Assembly: GCF_030758975.1 (NCBI RefSeq)
Contig: NZ_CP132359.1
Location: 1,938,811-2,002,810 of the forward strand
From: Bosea beijingensis
GTDB lineage: Bacteria; Pseudomonadota; Alphaproteobacteria; Rhizobiales; Beijerinckiaceae
DNA length: 64,000 nt
Direction: 5' to 3'
Numbering within the stretch: the stretch's first letter is position 1; each line of letters starts with the position of its first letter. Both the position numbers and the translations under genes were made by a program. The notes under the pieces are model-generated. The model worked only from the letters and a program-made list of their open reading frames with translations. It was not told the origin of the DNA and did not search any database. Shown one piece after another: positions 44,073-53,991 of this stretch.

Positions 44073-44330
44073 GAAGGGCGATCTCTCGGGAAGAACGACG
44101 CAGTGCGGCGGCTACGGAGTGGCGCGCCGCCGGCAACACATAGGTTTTAGGCTGCAGGCGTGTTCGAGATGCCTAATCAGGGCCGGCATTCGATCGTATT
44201 GGGTGGTGGATAGCGCCTGAAGTTCTTCCAGATAATGCTTAAAACTGTTCTAATGCCGTAGCGGGCGGGCTGCCCGGGCATGAATGGCACTTTCGCAGCG
44301 GCAGATCCGCGGGCGCGGAAGCGCTGGTAC
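44073..44330. other. Gap between chemoreceptor and rmuC genes
   Basis: About 258 bp without a supported gene, between two leftward genes. It presumably holds the chemoreceptor promoter; no repeat is seen. Confidence 0.4.
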
Positions 44331-45515
44331 CTACTCGGCCGCTCGCTTCAGCTCCAGACCCTTGGCAAAGGGCAGCTTCGGCTCGCTCTTCTCGTCGTCG
44401 AAATCGAGCGCGCCGATCTTCTCGGCGCGGCTGGTCACCTTGCCGGCCGAGGTCTTGATCTGGCCGACATCGTCCTGCGCCTGCCGGAAATGAGTGTCGA
44501 GCTTGTCGACGCGCTCGCCGAGGCGCCTGACATCGTCGAGCAGCTTGCCGACCTCGCTCTGGATCACCTGCGCTTCCTCGCGCATCCGGGCGTCGCGCAC
44601 CAGCGACTGCATGAGCTGGATCGCCAGCGCCAGCAGCGAGGGCGAGACGATCATGATCCGGGCACGATGAGCCCGCTGCACGACATCGTCGAAATGCTCG
44701 TGCAGGTCGGCATAGATCGATTCCGAGGGCACGAAGAGCAGCGCCACGTCCTGCGTCTCGCCGGGCAGGAAATAGCGCTCGGCGATGTCCTTCACATGCA
44801 CGCCGACATCGCTGCGCACGCGCTGGCCGGCAGCTTTCCTGGCGTCGTCGCCGCGCGCCTCGCGCAGCAGCGTGAAGCTCTCCAGCGGGAACTTCGCGTC
44901 GATGACGAGGCCGCGCCCGTCGCCGGGAAGGGTGACCAGGCAATCCGGCCGCTTGCCGTTCGAGAGCTGCGGCTGGAAGGCGAAGAAGGCGGCGGGCAGG
45001 CCGTCGCGGATGATCGCTTCCATGCGGCCCTGGCCATAGGCGCCGCGCGCCTGCTTGTTGGCGAGCACATCCCGGAGGGTCACCACCTCGGAGGTCAGAT
45101 CGGTCAGGTTCTTCTGGGCATGGTCGATGACCGCCAGCCGTTCCTGCAGCTTGCCGAGGCTTTCGGTCGTCTGCTGGACATTGCGTTCGAGCCCCTGGCC
45201 GACCTTGTGGCTCAAGCCGTCCATCCGGTCGGCGACGAGCCGCGCGAGATCGCCCTGCCGGGTCGACAGGATCTCGGCCATGGACTGCATCCGGCCGGCG
45301 AGTTCGGCCTGCTGGCGGTTCATTTCCGCGACCTTGTCGTCCATCTCGCGGGCGCGCTCGGCGGCCATCGCGGCCTCGATCGCGCGGCTCTTGCCGCCGC
45401 GCCAGCCGGCGATCACCGCCATCAAGAGCAGGGCGAAGCTCAGGGCCCCGAAGCCGAGTGCGGCTTCGGCCCAGGTCACCGGGCGCTCCAGCAGGGTGAA
45501 GGCGATCTCGTTCAT
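44331..45515 (-). CDS. rmuC: DNA recombination protein RmuC
   Basis: A 394-residue RmuC-type protein. One N-terminal membrane segment (about 17-37) is followed by a long coiled coil (about 45-140, [20 protein letters not shown]) and the RmuC nuclease-like domain, with [14 protein letters not shown] and the FPLESFTLL segment. RmuC limits inversions at short inverted repeats in E. coli. It is divergent from def with a gap of about 115 bp. Confidence 0.9.
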   Translation of the reverse strand: MNEIAFTLLERPVTWAEAALGFGALSFALLLMAVIAGWRGGKSRAIEAAMAAERAREMDDKVAEMNRQQAELAGRMQSMAEILSTRQGDLARLVADRMDGLSHKVGQGLERNVQQTTESLGKLQERLAVIDHAQKNLTDLTSEVVTLRDVLANKQARGAYGQGRMEAIIRDGLPAAFFAFQPQLSNGKRPDCLVTLPGDGRGLVIDAKFPLESFTLLREARGDDARKAAGQRVRSDVGVHVKDIAERYFLPGETQDVALLFVPSESIYADLHEHFDDVVQRAHRARIMIVSPSLLALAIQLMQSLVRDARMREEAQVIQSEVGKLLDDVRRLGERVDKLDTHFRQAQDDVGQIKTSAGKVTSRAEKIGALDFDDEKSEPKLPFAKGLELKRAAE

Positions 45516-45629
45516 GCGCAGGAGCCTAGCCGATTCGATGGGGAATTGCGAACGAAAGCGGAACAGTTTGACCGCTCCTCCACAAATGCTTATGTCCCGG
45601 GCTCAACAGCTCTTTTCCCTTGGAATCCC

Positions 45630-46166
45630 ATGTCCGTTCGCCCGCTCGTCATCCTGCCCGACGCCCAGCTTCGCCTCGTCTCGAAGCCGGTCGAGGCCGT
45701 CACGCCCGAGATCAAGGCGCTGGTCGCGGACATGTTCGAGACGATGTACGACGCGCCCGGTATCGGGCTCGCGGCGATCCAGATTGGCGTGCCCTTGCGC
45801 GTGGTGACGATCGACCTGTCGAAGCCCGAGGCGAAGGAGGGCGAGGAGCCCGAGCCGAAGAAGCCGCAGGTCTTCATCAATCCGGAGGTCACCTGGTCCT
45901 CGGACGAGTTCAGCGCCTACGAGGAGGGCTGCCTCTCGATTCCCGAATATTACGAGGAGGTCGAGCGCCCTGCCGAGGTAAAGGTCCGCTACCTGGATCT
46001 CGACGGCAAGACGCAGGAAATCGCGGCGGATGGCCTGCTCGCGACCTGCCTGCAGCACGAGATCGACCATCTCGACGGCGTGCTCTTCATCGACCATCTC
46101 TCGCGCCTGAAGCGCGAGCGCGTCACCAAGAAATTCGCCAAGGCGGCCAAGCGTTCGGCGGCCTGA
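45630..46166 (+). CDS. def: Peptide deformylase
   Basis: A 178-residue deformylase that removes the formyl group from new N-terminal methionines. The three metal motifs are GIGLAA (44-49), EGCLS (99-103) and HEIDH (143-147), all intact. It lies before fmt, which makes the formyl-methionyl-tRNA, as in most bacteria, with a repeat of about 110 bp between them. Confidence 0.96.
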   Translation: MSVRPLVILPDAQLRLVSKPVEAVTPEIKALVADMFETMYDAPGIGLAAIQIGVPLRVVTIDLSKPEAKEGEEPEPKKPQVFINPEVTWSSDEFSAYEEGCLSIPEYYEEVERPAEVKVRYLDLDGKTQEIAADGLLATCLQHEIDHLDGVLFIDHLSRLKRERVTKKFAKAAKRSAA

Positions 46167-46180
46167 GGTTTTCCAATCCG

Positions 46181-46290
46181 CGCGCCGTCATCCCGGACGG
46201 AGCGAAGCGCAGATCCGGGATGACGGCGCGTCGGCAGGAGAGGTTCGGGCATGGATCCCGGGCCTCCCTGCGGTCGCCCGGGATGACATT
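46181..46290. repeat. Palindromic intergenic repeat between def and fmt
   Basis: The arms CGCGCCGTCATCCCGGA (46181-46197) and the exact inverse TCCGGGATGACGGCGCG (46214-46230) form a 17-bp stem. A second half-unit with GGGATGAC (46280-46287) follows. It is the same family as 47264-47383 and, in variant form, 22021-22160. Confidence 0.85.
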
Positions 46291-46313
46291 CGTTTTTAGG
46301 TAAGGTCGAGCGT

Positions 46314-47243
46314 ATGAGTTTGCGCGTCATCTTCATGGGCACGCCGGATTTCGCCGTGCCGGTGCTGACCGAGATCGTCGGCCAGGGGCATGAGGTCGTT
46401 TCCTGCTATACCCGCGCCCCGGCGCAGGCCGGCCGCGGCCTCGAAACGAAGCCCTCGCCGGTGCATCGCGCAGCCGAGCGCTTCGGCATTCCGGTCTTCA
46501 CCCCCGCTACGCTCAAGACGCCGGAGCAGGCCGAGATCATCGCCTCGCACCAGGCCGATGTCGCCGTCGTCGTCGCCTATGGCATGATCCTGCCCCAGGC
46601 GATCCTCGATCTGCCCGAGCTCGGCTGCCTGAACCTCCATGCCTCGTTGCTGCCGCGCTGGCGTGGCGCCGCCCCGATCCAGCGCGCGATCATGGCCGGC
46701 GATGCCGAGAGCGGCGTCTGCGTGATGAAGATGGAAGCCGGTCTCGATACCGGCCCCGTCGCCATGGTCGAGAACCTGACGATCGGCCCGGACATGACGG
46801 CCGGCGAACTGCACGACCAGTTGAGCATCCTTGGCGCCGACCTGATGGTGCGCGCGCTGGCGGCGCTCGGGCGCGGCGGCCTGCAGTTCACGCCGCAGCC
46901 CGAAGAGGGCGTGACCTATGCCAGCAAGATCGCCAATGCCGAGGCGAAGCTGAGCTGGGCCCTGCCGGCGCAGCAGGTCCATGACCTCGTGCGCGGCCTC
47001 TCGCCTTTCCCGGGTGCCTTCGCCGAGATCGATCTCGGCAAGGGACCGGAGCGCCTGAAGATCCTGCGCACGGCTCGTGCCGGCGGCGCGGCCGAGCCCG
47101 GCACGTTGCTCGACGACGAGGGTACCGTCGCCTGCGCCGTCGGGGCGGTGAAGCTGCTTCAGGTCCAGCGCGCCGGCAAGGCGCCGATGAGCGGGGCCGA
47201 GTTCCTGCGCGGCGCCCGGCTCGGAGCCGGTGCCAAGCTCTGA
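46314..47243 (+). CDS. fmt: Methionyl-tRNA formyltransferase
   Basis: A 309-residue Fmt, which formylates initiator Met-tRNA with 10-formyl-THF. The N-terminal motif [12 protein letters not shown] is the formyltransferase fold entry, and the catalytic core is [20 protein letters not shown] with the Asn-His-Asp constellation. The C-terminal OB fold spans about 205-305. It follows def and is followed by truA after another repeat. Confidence 0.96.
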   Translation: MSLRVIFMGTPDFAVPVLTEIVGQGHEVVSCYTRAPAQAGRGLETKPSPVHRAAERFGIPVFTPATLKTPEQAEIIASHQADVAVVVAYGMILPQAILDLPELGCLNLHASLLPRWRGAAPIQRAIMAGDAESGVCVMKMEAGLDTGPVAMVENLTIGPDMTAGELHDQLSILGADLMVRALAALGRGGLQFTPQPEEGVTYASKIANAEAKLSWALPAQQVHDLVRGLSPFPGAFAEIDLGKGPERLKILRTARAGGAAEPGTLLDDEGTVACAVGAVKLLQVQRAGKAPMSGAEFLRGARLGAGAKL

Positions 47244-47263
47244 ATCGATGATCTCATCCTTCA

Positions 47264-47383
47264 CGCCGTCATCCCGGGCGCAGCGCAGCGAAGACCCGGG
47301 ATCCATGCCGGAACCCTCATCGACGATGCTCCGGCATGGATCCCGGATCGGCGCGGCTTCGCCGCTTGTCCGGGATGACGGCG
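47264..47383. repeat. Nested palindromic repeat between fmt and truA
   Basis: The outer arms CGCCGTCATCCCGG (47264-47277) and the inverse CCGGGATGACGGCG (47370-47383), with an inner inverted pair (CCCGGGATCCATGCCGGA at about 47296 opposite TCCGGCATGGATCCCGG at about 47330). It can fold into a long branched hairpin. Same family as the def-fmt repeat. Confidence 0.85.
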
Positions 47384-47405
47384 CAGGGGTGGGGAAGGTC
47401 GCCTG

Positions 47406-48158
47406 ATGCCGCGCTACAAGCTCGTCATCGAATATGACGGCACGCCGTTCTCGGGCTGGCAGCGCCAGCTCAACGGCCCGTCCGTGCAGCAGAGCGTCGA
47501 GGAGGCGGTCGAGGCCTTCTGCGGCCACCCCGTTCGTTTGCATTGTGCCGGCCGCACTGATGCCGGCGTCCATGCCACCCATCAGGTCGCCCATGTCGAT
47601 ATCGACAAGGAGTGGCGCACCGATGTCGTGCGCGACGCGACCAATGCCCGGCTGAAGCGGATTCCGGTCGCCGTGCTCAGCGCCGAGCTGGTGCCCGACA
47701 CTTTCGACGCCCGCATCTCGGCGCGGCGCCGCTATTACGTCTATCGTATCCTCGACCGCCGGGCTCAGCCGGCCCTGGAGCGCGAGCGCGTCTGGCATGT
47801 GCCGGTCAAGCTCGACCACGAGGCGATGGACCGTGCCGCCAAGGCGCTGCTCGGCCAGCACGACTTCACCACCTTCCGCGCCGCCGAGTGCCAGGCCAAC
47901 AGCCCGATCCGCACGCTCGACCGCTGCGATGTCCGCCGCGAGGGCTCGGAGATCGTCGTCTATGTCCATGCCCGGTCGTTCCTGCATCATCAGGTGCGCT
48001 CGATCGTCGGTTGCCTGAAGATGGTGGGCATGGGCAGGTGGCCGGAGAACAAGGTCGGCAAGGTCCTGGCCGCGCGCGACCGCTCGCAATGCGCGGCTCT
48101 GGCGCCGTCCTGCGGGCTCTATCTCGCCGGCGTCGACTACGTCGAACAGACGGGCTGA
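47406..48158 (+). CDS. truA: tRNA pseudouridine(38-40) synthase
   Basis: A 250-residue TruA, which makes pseudouridine in the anticodon stem of many tRNAs. The catalytic aspartate is Asp52 in [14 protein letters not shown]. It follows fmt in the def-fmt-truA translation cluster and converges with the membrane-protein gene at 48171. Confidence 0.95.
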   Translation: MPRYKLVIEYDGTPFSGWQRQLNGPSVQQSVEEAVEAFCGHPVRLHCAGRTDAGVHATHQVAHVDIDKEWRTDVVRDATNARLKRIPVAVLSAELVPDTFDARISARRRYYVYRILDRRAQPALERERVWHVPVKLDHEAMDRAAKALLGQHDFTTFRAAECQANSPIRTLDRCDVRREGSEIVVYVHARSFLHHQVRSIVGCLKMVGMGRWPENKVGKVLAARDRSQCAALAPSCGLYLAGVDYVEQTG

Positions 48159-48170
48159 AGCCCAGCTTCG

Positions 48171-48755
48171 TCAGAACAGGCCGAACAGCCGGGTGACGCC
48201 GTAGTCGAGCATCACGCTGGCGACGACCAGCGTCATGGCGATGGCGCGGCTCTCCGCCCCGAACACGGCCCGCGCCACGCAATAGCGCAGCCGCAGCACG
48301 ATCACGCCGAAGAACAGCGACTGCACGATCGCCAGCGCCGGCGGCGCCCAGCCGATCGCGAAGATCGCCGCGGGGATAGCCATCAGGCTGGCCGAGACGA
48401 TGCCGGCCCAGTTCCAGGCGATGACGAAGCTGGTGAAGCGCGGGCTCTGCGCGAGCTCCGGACGCAAGGCGATCAGCAGGGCTGGCACTGCCAGGATCGT
48501 CAGGGCGAGCGCGGCGATCACGGACAGAGCGAGAGCCGGGGCGGTGAAGAGCCCGCTGCTGTTCGGCAGCCCGGCGGTGAGCCGTGCTGCGGCGAGAATG
48601 GCGATGGTCGCCGGCAGCATCAGCGCGAAGGCGAGGAAGGAACGCCAGAACCCGTCCCGGGTCAGGTCGAGTTCCGGCAGGGCCTCGGCCCCGCGGGTCA
48701 TCAGGTGCCAGGAGCCGCGCAGCGAACGCGCGACGTCATCGGCTGCCAGCCTCAT
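48171..48755 (-). CDS. Multi-pass membrane protein (Yip1-like)
   Basis: A 194-residue membrane protein with about five hydrophobic segments (starting near LAFALMLPATIAILAAA). The layout resembles Yip1-domain proteins, though I cannot identify a conserved motif. ATG 48755 has a GGAGA site before it; an alternative ATG is four codons upstream. It is downstream of dapE on the same strand, with an inverted repeat at 48778 in between. Role unknown. Confidence 0.65.
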   Translation of the reverse strand: MRLAADDVARSLRGSWHLMTRGAEALPELDLTRDGFWRSFLAFALMLPATIAILAAARLTAGLPNSSGLFTAPALALSVIAALALTILAVPALLIALRPELAQSPRFTSFVIAWNWAGIVSASLMAIPAAIFAIGWAPPALAIVQSLFFGVIVLRLRYCVARAVFGAESRAIAMTLVVASVMLDYGVTRLFGLF

Positions 48756-48777
48756 CACGGTCTCCATGATCTGCGGT

Positions 48778-48795
48778 GTTAGACTTTCGTCTAAC
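48778..48795. promoter_or_regulatory. Inverted repeat, possible operator
   Basis: GTTAGAC, TTTC, GTCTAAC: a perfect 7-bp inverted repeat 23 bp upstream of the Yip1-like start. The spacing and symmetry suit a dimeric repressor (for example a TetR-type site), but no regulator gene is adjacent. A weak hairpin ending the dapE transcript is also possible, though no T-run follows. Confidence 0.35.
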
Positions 48796-48823
48796 GGAGA
48801 TAATGGACCCTTGTTCCGGGGCG

Positions 48824-50035
48824 TCAAGCCGGATGCTGCGCCGCAAAATAGCTGGCGAGTAAACGATGCGTGATCCGTTCGAGCGACAGAAGGTCGGCGA
48901 CGGCGACGCATTCGTCGATCTGATGCATCGTCTTGCCGACGACGCCGTACTCGACGACGGGGCAATAGTTCTTGATGAAGCGCGCATCCGACGTGCCGCC
49001 CGTGGTCGAGAGCGCCGGGCGCTTGCCGGTCTCGGCCTCGACGGCGTCGGCGACGAGCGCGACGAAGGGGCCGGGCTCGGTCAGGAACGCGACGGCATTG
49101 GTCGGCTGCACCTCGAGCGTGTAGCGCACCTGGTTGCCGGCGGCGTCCCGCAGGCGCCGCTCCAGCTCGGCAGCGAGCGTCTCCGGCGTCCAGGTATCGT
49201 TGAAGCGGATGTTGAAGGCCGCCTTCGCCTGCGCCGGGATGACGTTGGTCGCGGGGTTGCCGACATCGAGCGTGGTCACTTCGAGATTGCTCGGGTCGAA
49301 ATGCTGCGTGCCGCCGTCGAGCGGCGTCGCGTCGAGAGCCGCCAGCAGGCGGACCATGCCGCGGATCGGGTTGTCGGCGAGATGGGGATAGCCGACATGG
49401 CCCTGCGTGCCCTGTACGGTCAGCTTGCCGGTGAGCGAGCCCCGCCGGCCGATCTTGATCATGTCGCTCATCGCAGCCGGATTGGTCGGCTCGCCGAGGA
49501 TGCAATGGTCGAAGCGCTCGCCGCGCTCATGCGCCCAGGCCAGCAGCTTGACCGTGCCGTTGAGCGAGGGGCCTTCCTCGTCGCCGGTGACCAGGAAGAC
49601 GATCGAGCCGGGCGCATCGGGATTGTCGCGTCGGTAGCGGATCGCGGCTGAGACCATGGCGGCGAGGCCGCCCTTCATGTCGCAGGCGCCGCGTCCATAG
49701 AGCGTGCCGTTCTCGATCGCGCCGCCGAAGGGCTCGCGCGTCCAGGCGGCGGCGTCGCCGACGGGAACGACATCGGTATGGCCGGCGATCACGAAGACGG
49801 GAGCTGTGCTGCCGATGCGCGCATAGAGATTCTCGACATCCGGCGTATCAGGCTCGCTGAAGGCGGGGCGGTACACCGCGTAGCCTTCCGCCGACAGCAC
49901 GGCATCGAGCAATGCGAGCGCTCCGCTTTCCTCGGGCGTCACCGAGGGGCAGCGGACCAGAGCCTGCGTCAGCGCGACGGGATCGGTCGGATCGAAGGAG
50001 AGGGCAGGGGCGGAGGAGGTCGGTGCGGCGCTCAT
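48824..50035 (-). CDS. dapE: Succinyl-diaminopimelate desuccinylase
   Basis: A 403-residue M20-family metallohydrolase that gives LL-diaminopimelate for lysine and cell wall. The zinc ligands are in GHTDVVPVG, GRGACDMKGG and TGDEEGPS, and the catalytic Glu follows in the latter motif. Its length is slightly above the usual 380 because of an N-terminal extension. It overlaps the DUF805-like gene by 4 bp (ATGA), so it is translationally coupled. Confidence 0.93.
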   Translation of the reverse strand: MSAAPTSSAPALSFDPTDPVALTQALVRCPSVTPEESGALALLDAVLSAEGYAVYRPAFSEPDTPDVENLYARIGSTAPVFVIAGHTDVVPVGDAAAWTREPFGGAIENGTLYGRGACDMKGGLAAMVSAAIRYRRDNPDAPGSIVFLVTGDEEGPSLNGTVKLLAWAHERGERFDHCILGEPTNPAAMSDMIKIGRRGSLTGKLTVQGTQGHVGYPHLADNPIRGMVRLLAALDATPLDGGTQHFDPSNLEVTTLDVGNPATNVIPAQAKAAFNIRFNDTWTPETLAAELERRLRDAAGNQVRYTLEVQPTNAVAFLTEPGPFVALVADAVEAETGKRPALSTTGGTSDARFIKNYCPVVEYGVVGKTMHQIDECVAVADLLSLERITHRLLASYFAAQHPA

Positions 50036-50460
50036 TCCGCCGCTTTAGCACCAGCCGGGTCGGCCGCAACCCCCTCCCGCGCCTTCGCCGATGGCAGCAG
50101 CCCGAGATCGATGAAGGCGACGACCCAGGCCATGGTCGCGATCGCCTCCAGTGACGGGCGCCAGCCGATCGACAGGAAGGGCCGCAACTGCTCCGGCAGC
50201 ACGATGGCGCAGATCAGCAGGATGCCGAACAGAGGGGTGCTGCCGCGGTCGCTGGCGCGCTTCGCCGCCAGCGCTGCCCAGGGAAACAGGGCGAAGGCCT
50301 TGATGAAGGCGATGACCATCGCCGCGTTGTGATGATCCGCCAGGAGCAGGACGGTGCGCTCGGTCGCGAGCAGCGTCAGCGCAACGGCGATACTGCCGAG
50401 CCAGAAGGTCCGCAGGCCGATGCGGCCGTGAAAGTCAGTGAACAGGCGGACCAGGGACAT
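50032..50460 (-). CDS. DUF805-like membrane protein
   Basis: A 142-residue membrane protein. The start MSLVRLFTDFHGRIGLRTFW and the segment AALAAKRASDRG (in place of the RRLHDxG motif) are typical of DUF805 proteins of unknown function. About four hydrophobic segments. Its stop overlaps the dapE start, so both belong to one operon. ATG 50460 is the start that opens the family pattern. Confidence 0.8.
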   Translation of the reverse strand: MSLVRLFTDFHGRIGLRTFWLGSIAVALTLLATERTVLLLADHHNAAMVIAFIKAFALFPWAALAAKRASDRGSTPLFGILLICAIVLPEQLRPFLSIGWRPSLEAIATMAWVVAFIDLGLLPSAKAREGVAADPAGAKAAE

Positions 50461-50698
50461 GTTGCGGGCTCCGATGGGCGGTTGTCGCATGGTCAGCTTC
50501 GGGGTTGAAGCTTATGGTCAATAAAGGGTTAATGGGGCGCCTAAGAGTTTATCTCGGTGGAGAAAAAGGCTTGAACGGGGCGGGGCTGGCCGTTAGCTGC
50601 GGAAGGCGCGGCGCTTTTCAGCGCGCGGCCTGACTTTTCCCGTTTCCGTGAAGTGCAGTCGAAGGGCGCGTTCGCGCGGCCCGAGTGAGGTTTCGAGC

Positions 50699-51313
50699 AT
50701 GACCATCCGTTTCCATCGCGGCGACCTGCCGGACGGCTACGACGCCGGATCGAGCGTCGCGATCGACACCGAGACGCTCGGCCTCAACCCGCATCGCGAC
50801 CGGCTCTGCGTCGTCCAGCTTTCGCGTGGCGACGGCACCGCCGATGTCGTGCAGATTCCGAAGGGCGGCGAGCGGCCGAAGAACCTGATCCGCCTGCTCG
50901 AGGATCCGGGCGTGCTGAAGCTCTTCCACTTCGCCCGCTTCGACGTCGCCGTGCTCAAGCATGCCTTCGGCGTGGTTACGGCGCCGGTCTATTGCACCAA
51001 GATCGCCTCGAAGTTGACCCGCACCTATACCGACCGGCACGGGCTCAAGGATCTCGTGCGCGAGCTGCTCGGCGTCGAATTGTCGAAGCAGCAGCAATCC
51101 TCGGATTGGGGCGCGGATACTTTGAGCGAGGCACAGTTGGCCTACGCTGCCTCCGATGTCCTGCATCTCCATGCGCTGCACGAGAAGCTGGAGACCATGC
51201 TCGCGCGTGAAGGGCGCCGGCATCTCGCCCAGGCCTGTTTCCAATTCCTGCCCTATCGTGCCGAGCTCGATCTCGCCGGCTGGGACGAGACCGACATCTT
51301 CGCGCACACTTGA
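50699..51313 (+). CDS. Ribonuclease D-like 3'-5' exonuclease
   Basis: A 204-residue protein with the DEDD exonuclease domain only: DTETLGL (residues 22-28), the HFARFDVAVL segment and the AASDVLHLHAL segment with the last acid. The C-terminal HRDC domain of full RNase D is missing, which is usual for this short alphaproteobacterial form. It probably trims structured RNA. The LPS transport genes follow. Confidence 0.9.
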   Translation: MTIRFHRGDLPDGYDAGSSVAIDTETLGLNPHRDRLCVVQLSRGDGTADVVQIPKGGERPKNLIRLLEDPGVLKLFHFARFDVAVLKHAFGVVTAPVYCTKIASKLTRTYTDRHGLKDLVRELLGVELSKQQQSSDWGADTLSEAQLAYAASDVLHLHALHEKLETMLAREGRRHLAQACFQFLPYRAELDLAGWDETDIFAHT

Positions 51314-51459
51314 CAATTTAGAAGGCTTCTTGCGTCAGTCTGCGCGCAGGCTGAGCGCGCGGTTGGGCGATCGGGCCTTCCTGGACGAGCCGCGCGGGGG
51401 CGCGATGCGGCCCGTTCCGTGACACGAAAATGCCGTGAGCGGCTGCCATTGCGCGGGGC

Positions 51460-52248
51460 ATGACTTTGGCAATGACCTTCAACGACCCGGCGGCGGGGCT
51501 GTCCGCGCAGGCGGCGCGCCGTCGCGCGGCCTTCGGCGCGGCGCGGCGTCATACGCGGCTGGTGCATCTCCTGCGCCGCGTGATTCCGGTCGCCGCCGTG
51601 GCGCTTGTGCTGGCGCTCGTCGTGATTCCCTTCCTCGCGCCGCTCGGCGGCAAGCTCGCCAATGTCTCGATCAGCTCCGTCGGCATCACCGGCGGCAAGG
51701 TCAGGATGGAGACGCCGAAGCTCTCCGGCTACCGCAAGGATAACCGGCCCTATCAGGTCACGGCTGAGAACGCTTTCCAGGAGATCAGGAACCCGACGCA
51801 GGTCGAGCTCCAGACCCTCACGGCCCGCATCCAGATGGAGCGCGAGGGCTGGGTGACGGTGAACGCGAAGACGGGTCTGTTCGATACGCAGAAGGAGAAG
51901 CTGCGCCTCGTCGACGACGTCAAGATCCGCACCGAGAACGGTCACGACATGCAGATGAAGACGGCCGATGTCGACTTCAAATCCGGCACGGTGGTATCGA
52001 AGGAGCCCGTCAAGGTCAGCCTCGGCGAGACCACGGTCGATGCCGACACACTTGACGTGAAGAACAATGGCGAGTTGATCGCTTTCGAGGGGCGGGTCCG
52101 GGTCTTCATCCGGAACGCGCCAGCAGGTACGATCGCAGGCCCCGAGCGCGAGGGCAGCAAGCCGATGCTGGAACTGCTGAACGCGAATCGGGTTCCCCCC
52201 GCGAATGCAGTGCCGGCAGGCGATGCCGGTAACGGGAAGAGACAGTGA
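51460..52248 (+). CDS. lptC: LPS export protein LptC
   Basis: A 262-residue bitopic protein. A basic N-terminus (about 45 residues) precedes one membrane helix (VAAVALVLALVVIPFLAP), then a periplasmic beta-jellyroll (about 80-240). LptC passes LPS from the LptBFG transporter to LptA. It is followed at once by lptA, so an operon is clear. ATG 51460 is chosen as first in frame. Confidence 0.9.
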   Translation: MTLAMTFNDPAAGLSAQAARRRAAFGAARRHTRLVHLLRRVIPVAAVALVLALVVIPFLAPLGGKLANVSISSVGITGGKVRMETPKLSGYRKDNRPYQVTAENAFQEIRNPTQVELQTLTARIQMEREGWVTVNAKTGLFDTQKEKLRLVDDVKIRTENGHDMQMKTADVDFKSGTVVSKEPVKVSLGETTVDADTLDVKNNGELIAFEGRVRVFIRNAPAGTIAGPEREGSKPMLELLNANRVPPANAVPAGDAGNGKRQ

Positions 52249-52249
52249 C

Positions 52250-52939
52250 ATGACCAGGACTGGCCAGATGCTCCGTTTCGTGCAGGCCCGCGACGCCGCG
52301 CTGCTCCTCGCTGCGGGCTTCGCGCTGCTCGGCGCGCCGCAGGAGGCCTTCGCGCAGTCTGCCCCGGCCAAGCCGCGGGGCGCGTCCTCGGCCCTGGGCG
52401 GGCTCGGCGGCGACAGCAAAGAGCCGATCAAGATCGACGCCGACAAGCTGGATGTGCTCGACAAGGAGAACAAGGCCGTCTTCTCCGGCAATGTCGTGGC
52501 CGTGCAGGGCGAGACGACGGTCCGCTGCACCGTGATGACCGTGCTCTACGAGGGCCGTGGCGGCCCGGGCGGAACCGCCGGCCGCCCTGCGACGCCGGCC
52601 CCCGCCCCAGCTCCCGCAGCGACGGGCGCGAGCGGCCAGGGCAATGACAGCTCGATCAAGCGCATCCTGTGCAAGGGGCCGGTCACGGTGGTCTCGAAGA
52701 CGCAGGCCGCGACCTCGGACAATGCCGAGTTCGACCGCGCCAACAACCTCGTCATCATGACCGGGAACGTCGCCCTCAATGACGGGCCGAACGTGACCCG
52801 CGGCGAGAAGCTGATCTACAACACGACCACCGGCATCGCGAATGTGCAGGGCGGGCGCGTGCAGGGGCTCTTCGTTCCCAATTCGGGTGACGCCACCAAG
52901 ACCGATGCCGGCAAGCCGGCCCCGAAGCCGACCAACTGA
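52250..52939 (+). CDS. lptA: LPS transport periplasmic protein LptA
   Basis: A 229-residue periplasmic protein with a signal peptide (about residues 1-35, ending AFAQ) and the OstA/LptA beta fold starting at EPIKIDADKLDVLD. It has a glycine/proline/alanine-rich insert of about 30 residues (about 105-140) before GPVTVVSKTQAATSDN. LptA forms the bridge that carries LPS to the outer membrane. It starts one base after the lptC stop codon. Confidence 0.92.
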   Translation: MTRTGQMLRFVQARDAALLLAAGFALLGAPQEAFAQSAPAKPRGASSALGGLGGDSKEPIKIDADKLDVLDKENKAVFSGNVVAVQGETTVRCTVMTVLYEGRGGPGGTAGRPATPAPAPAPAATGASGQGNDSSIKRILCKGPVTVVSKTQAATSDNAEFDRANNLVIMTGNVALNDGPNVTRGEKLIYNTTTGIANVQGGRVQGLFVPNSGDATKTDAGKPAPKPTN

Positions 52940-52949
52940 TCGTGCCGCA

Positions 52950-53831
<882 letters not shown>

Positions 53832-53991
53832 GGCTGCCGCTCCTGCGCGCCGCCGCGGTTTTGCTGCGGTGCGTCATTTTTCCGGCCGCAGACATGGCTG
53901 AGCCTTTGACGCGGCGTGGAGGCGGCGCTAGTGTCCTTTCCACAAGCAAGAAGCGTGCCGATGGCGCGCGGGCGGGAAGGGCCTTTCGCGT

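Noticed and set aside
46296..48089. A 597-codon antisense frame over fmt and truA
   Set aside because: Runs through intergenic repeats and opposite conserved genes, so it is a composition artefact.
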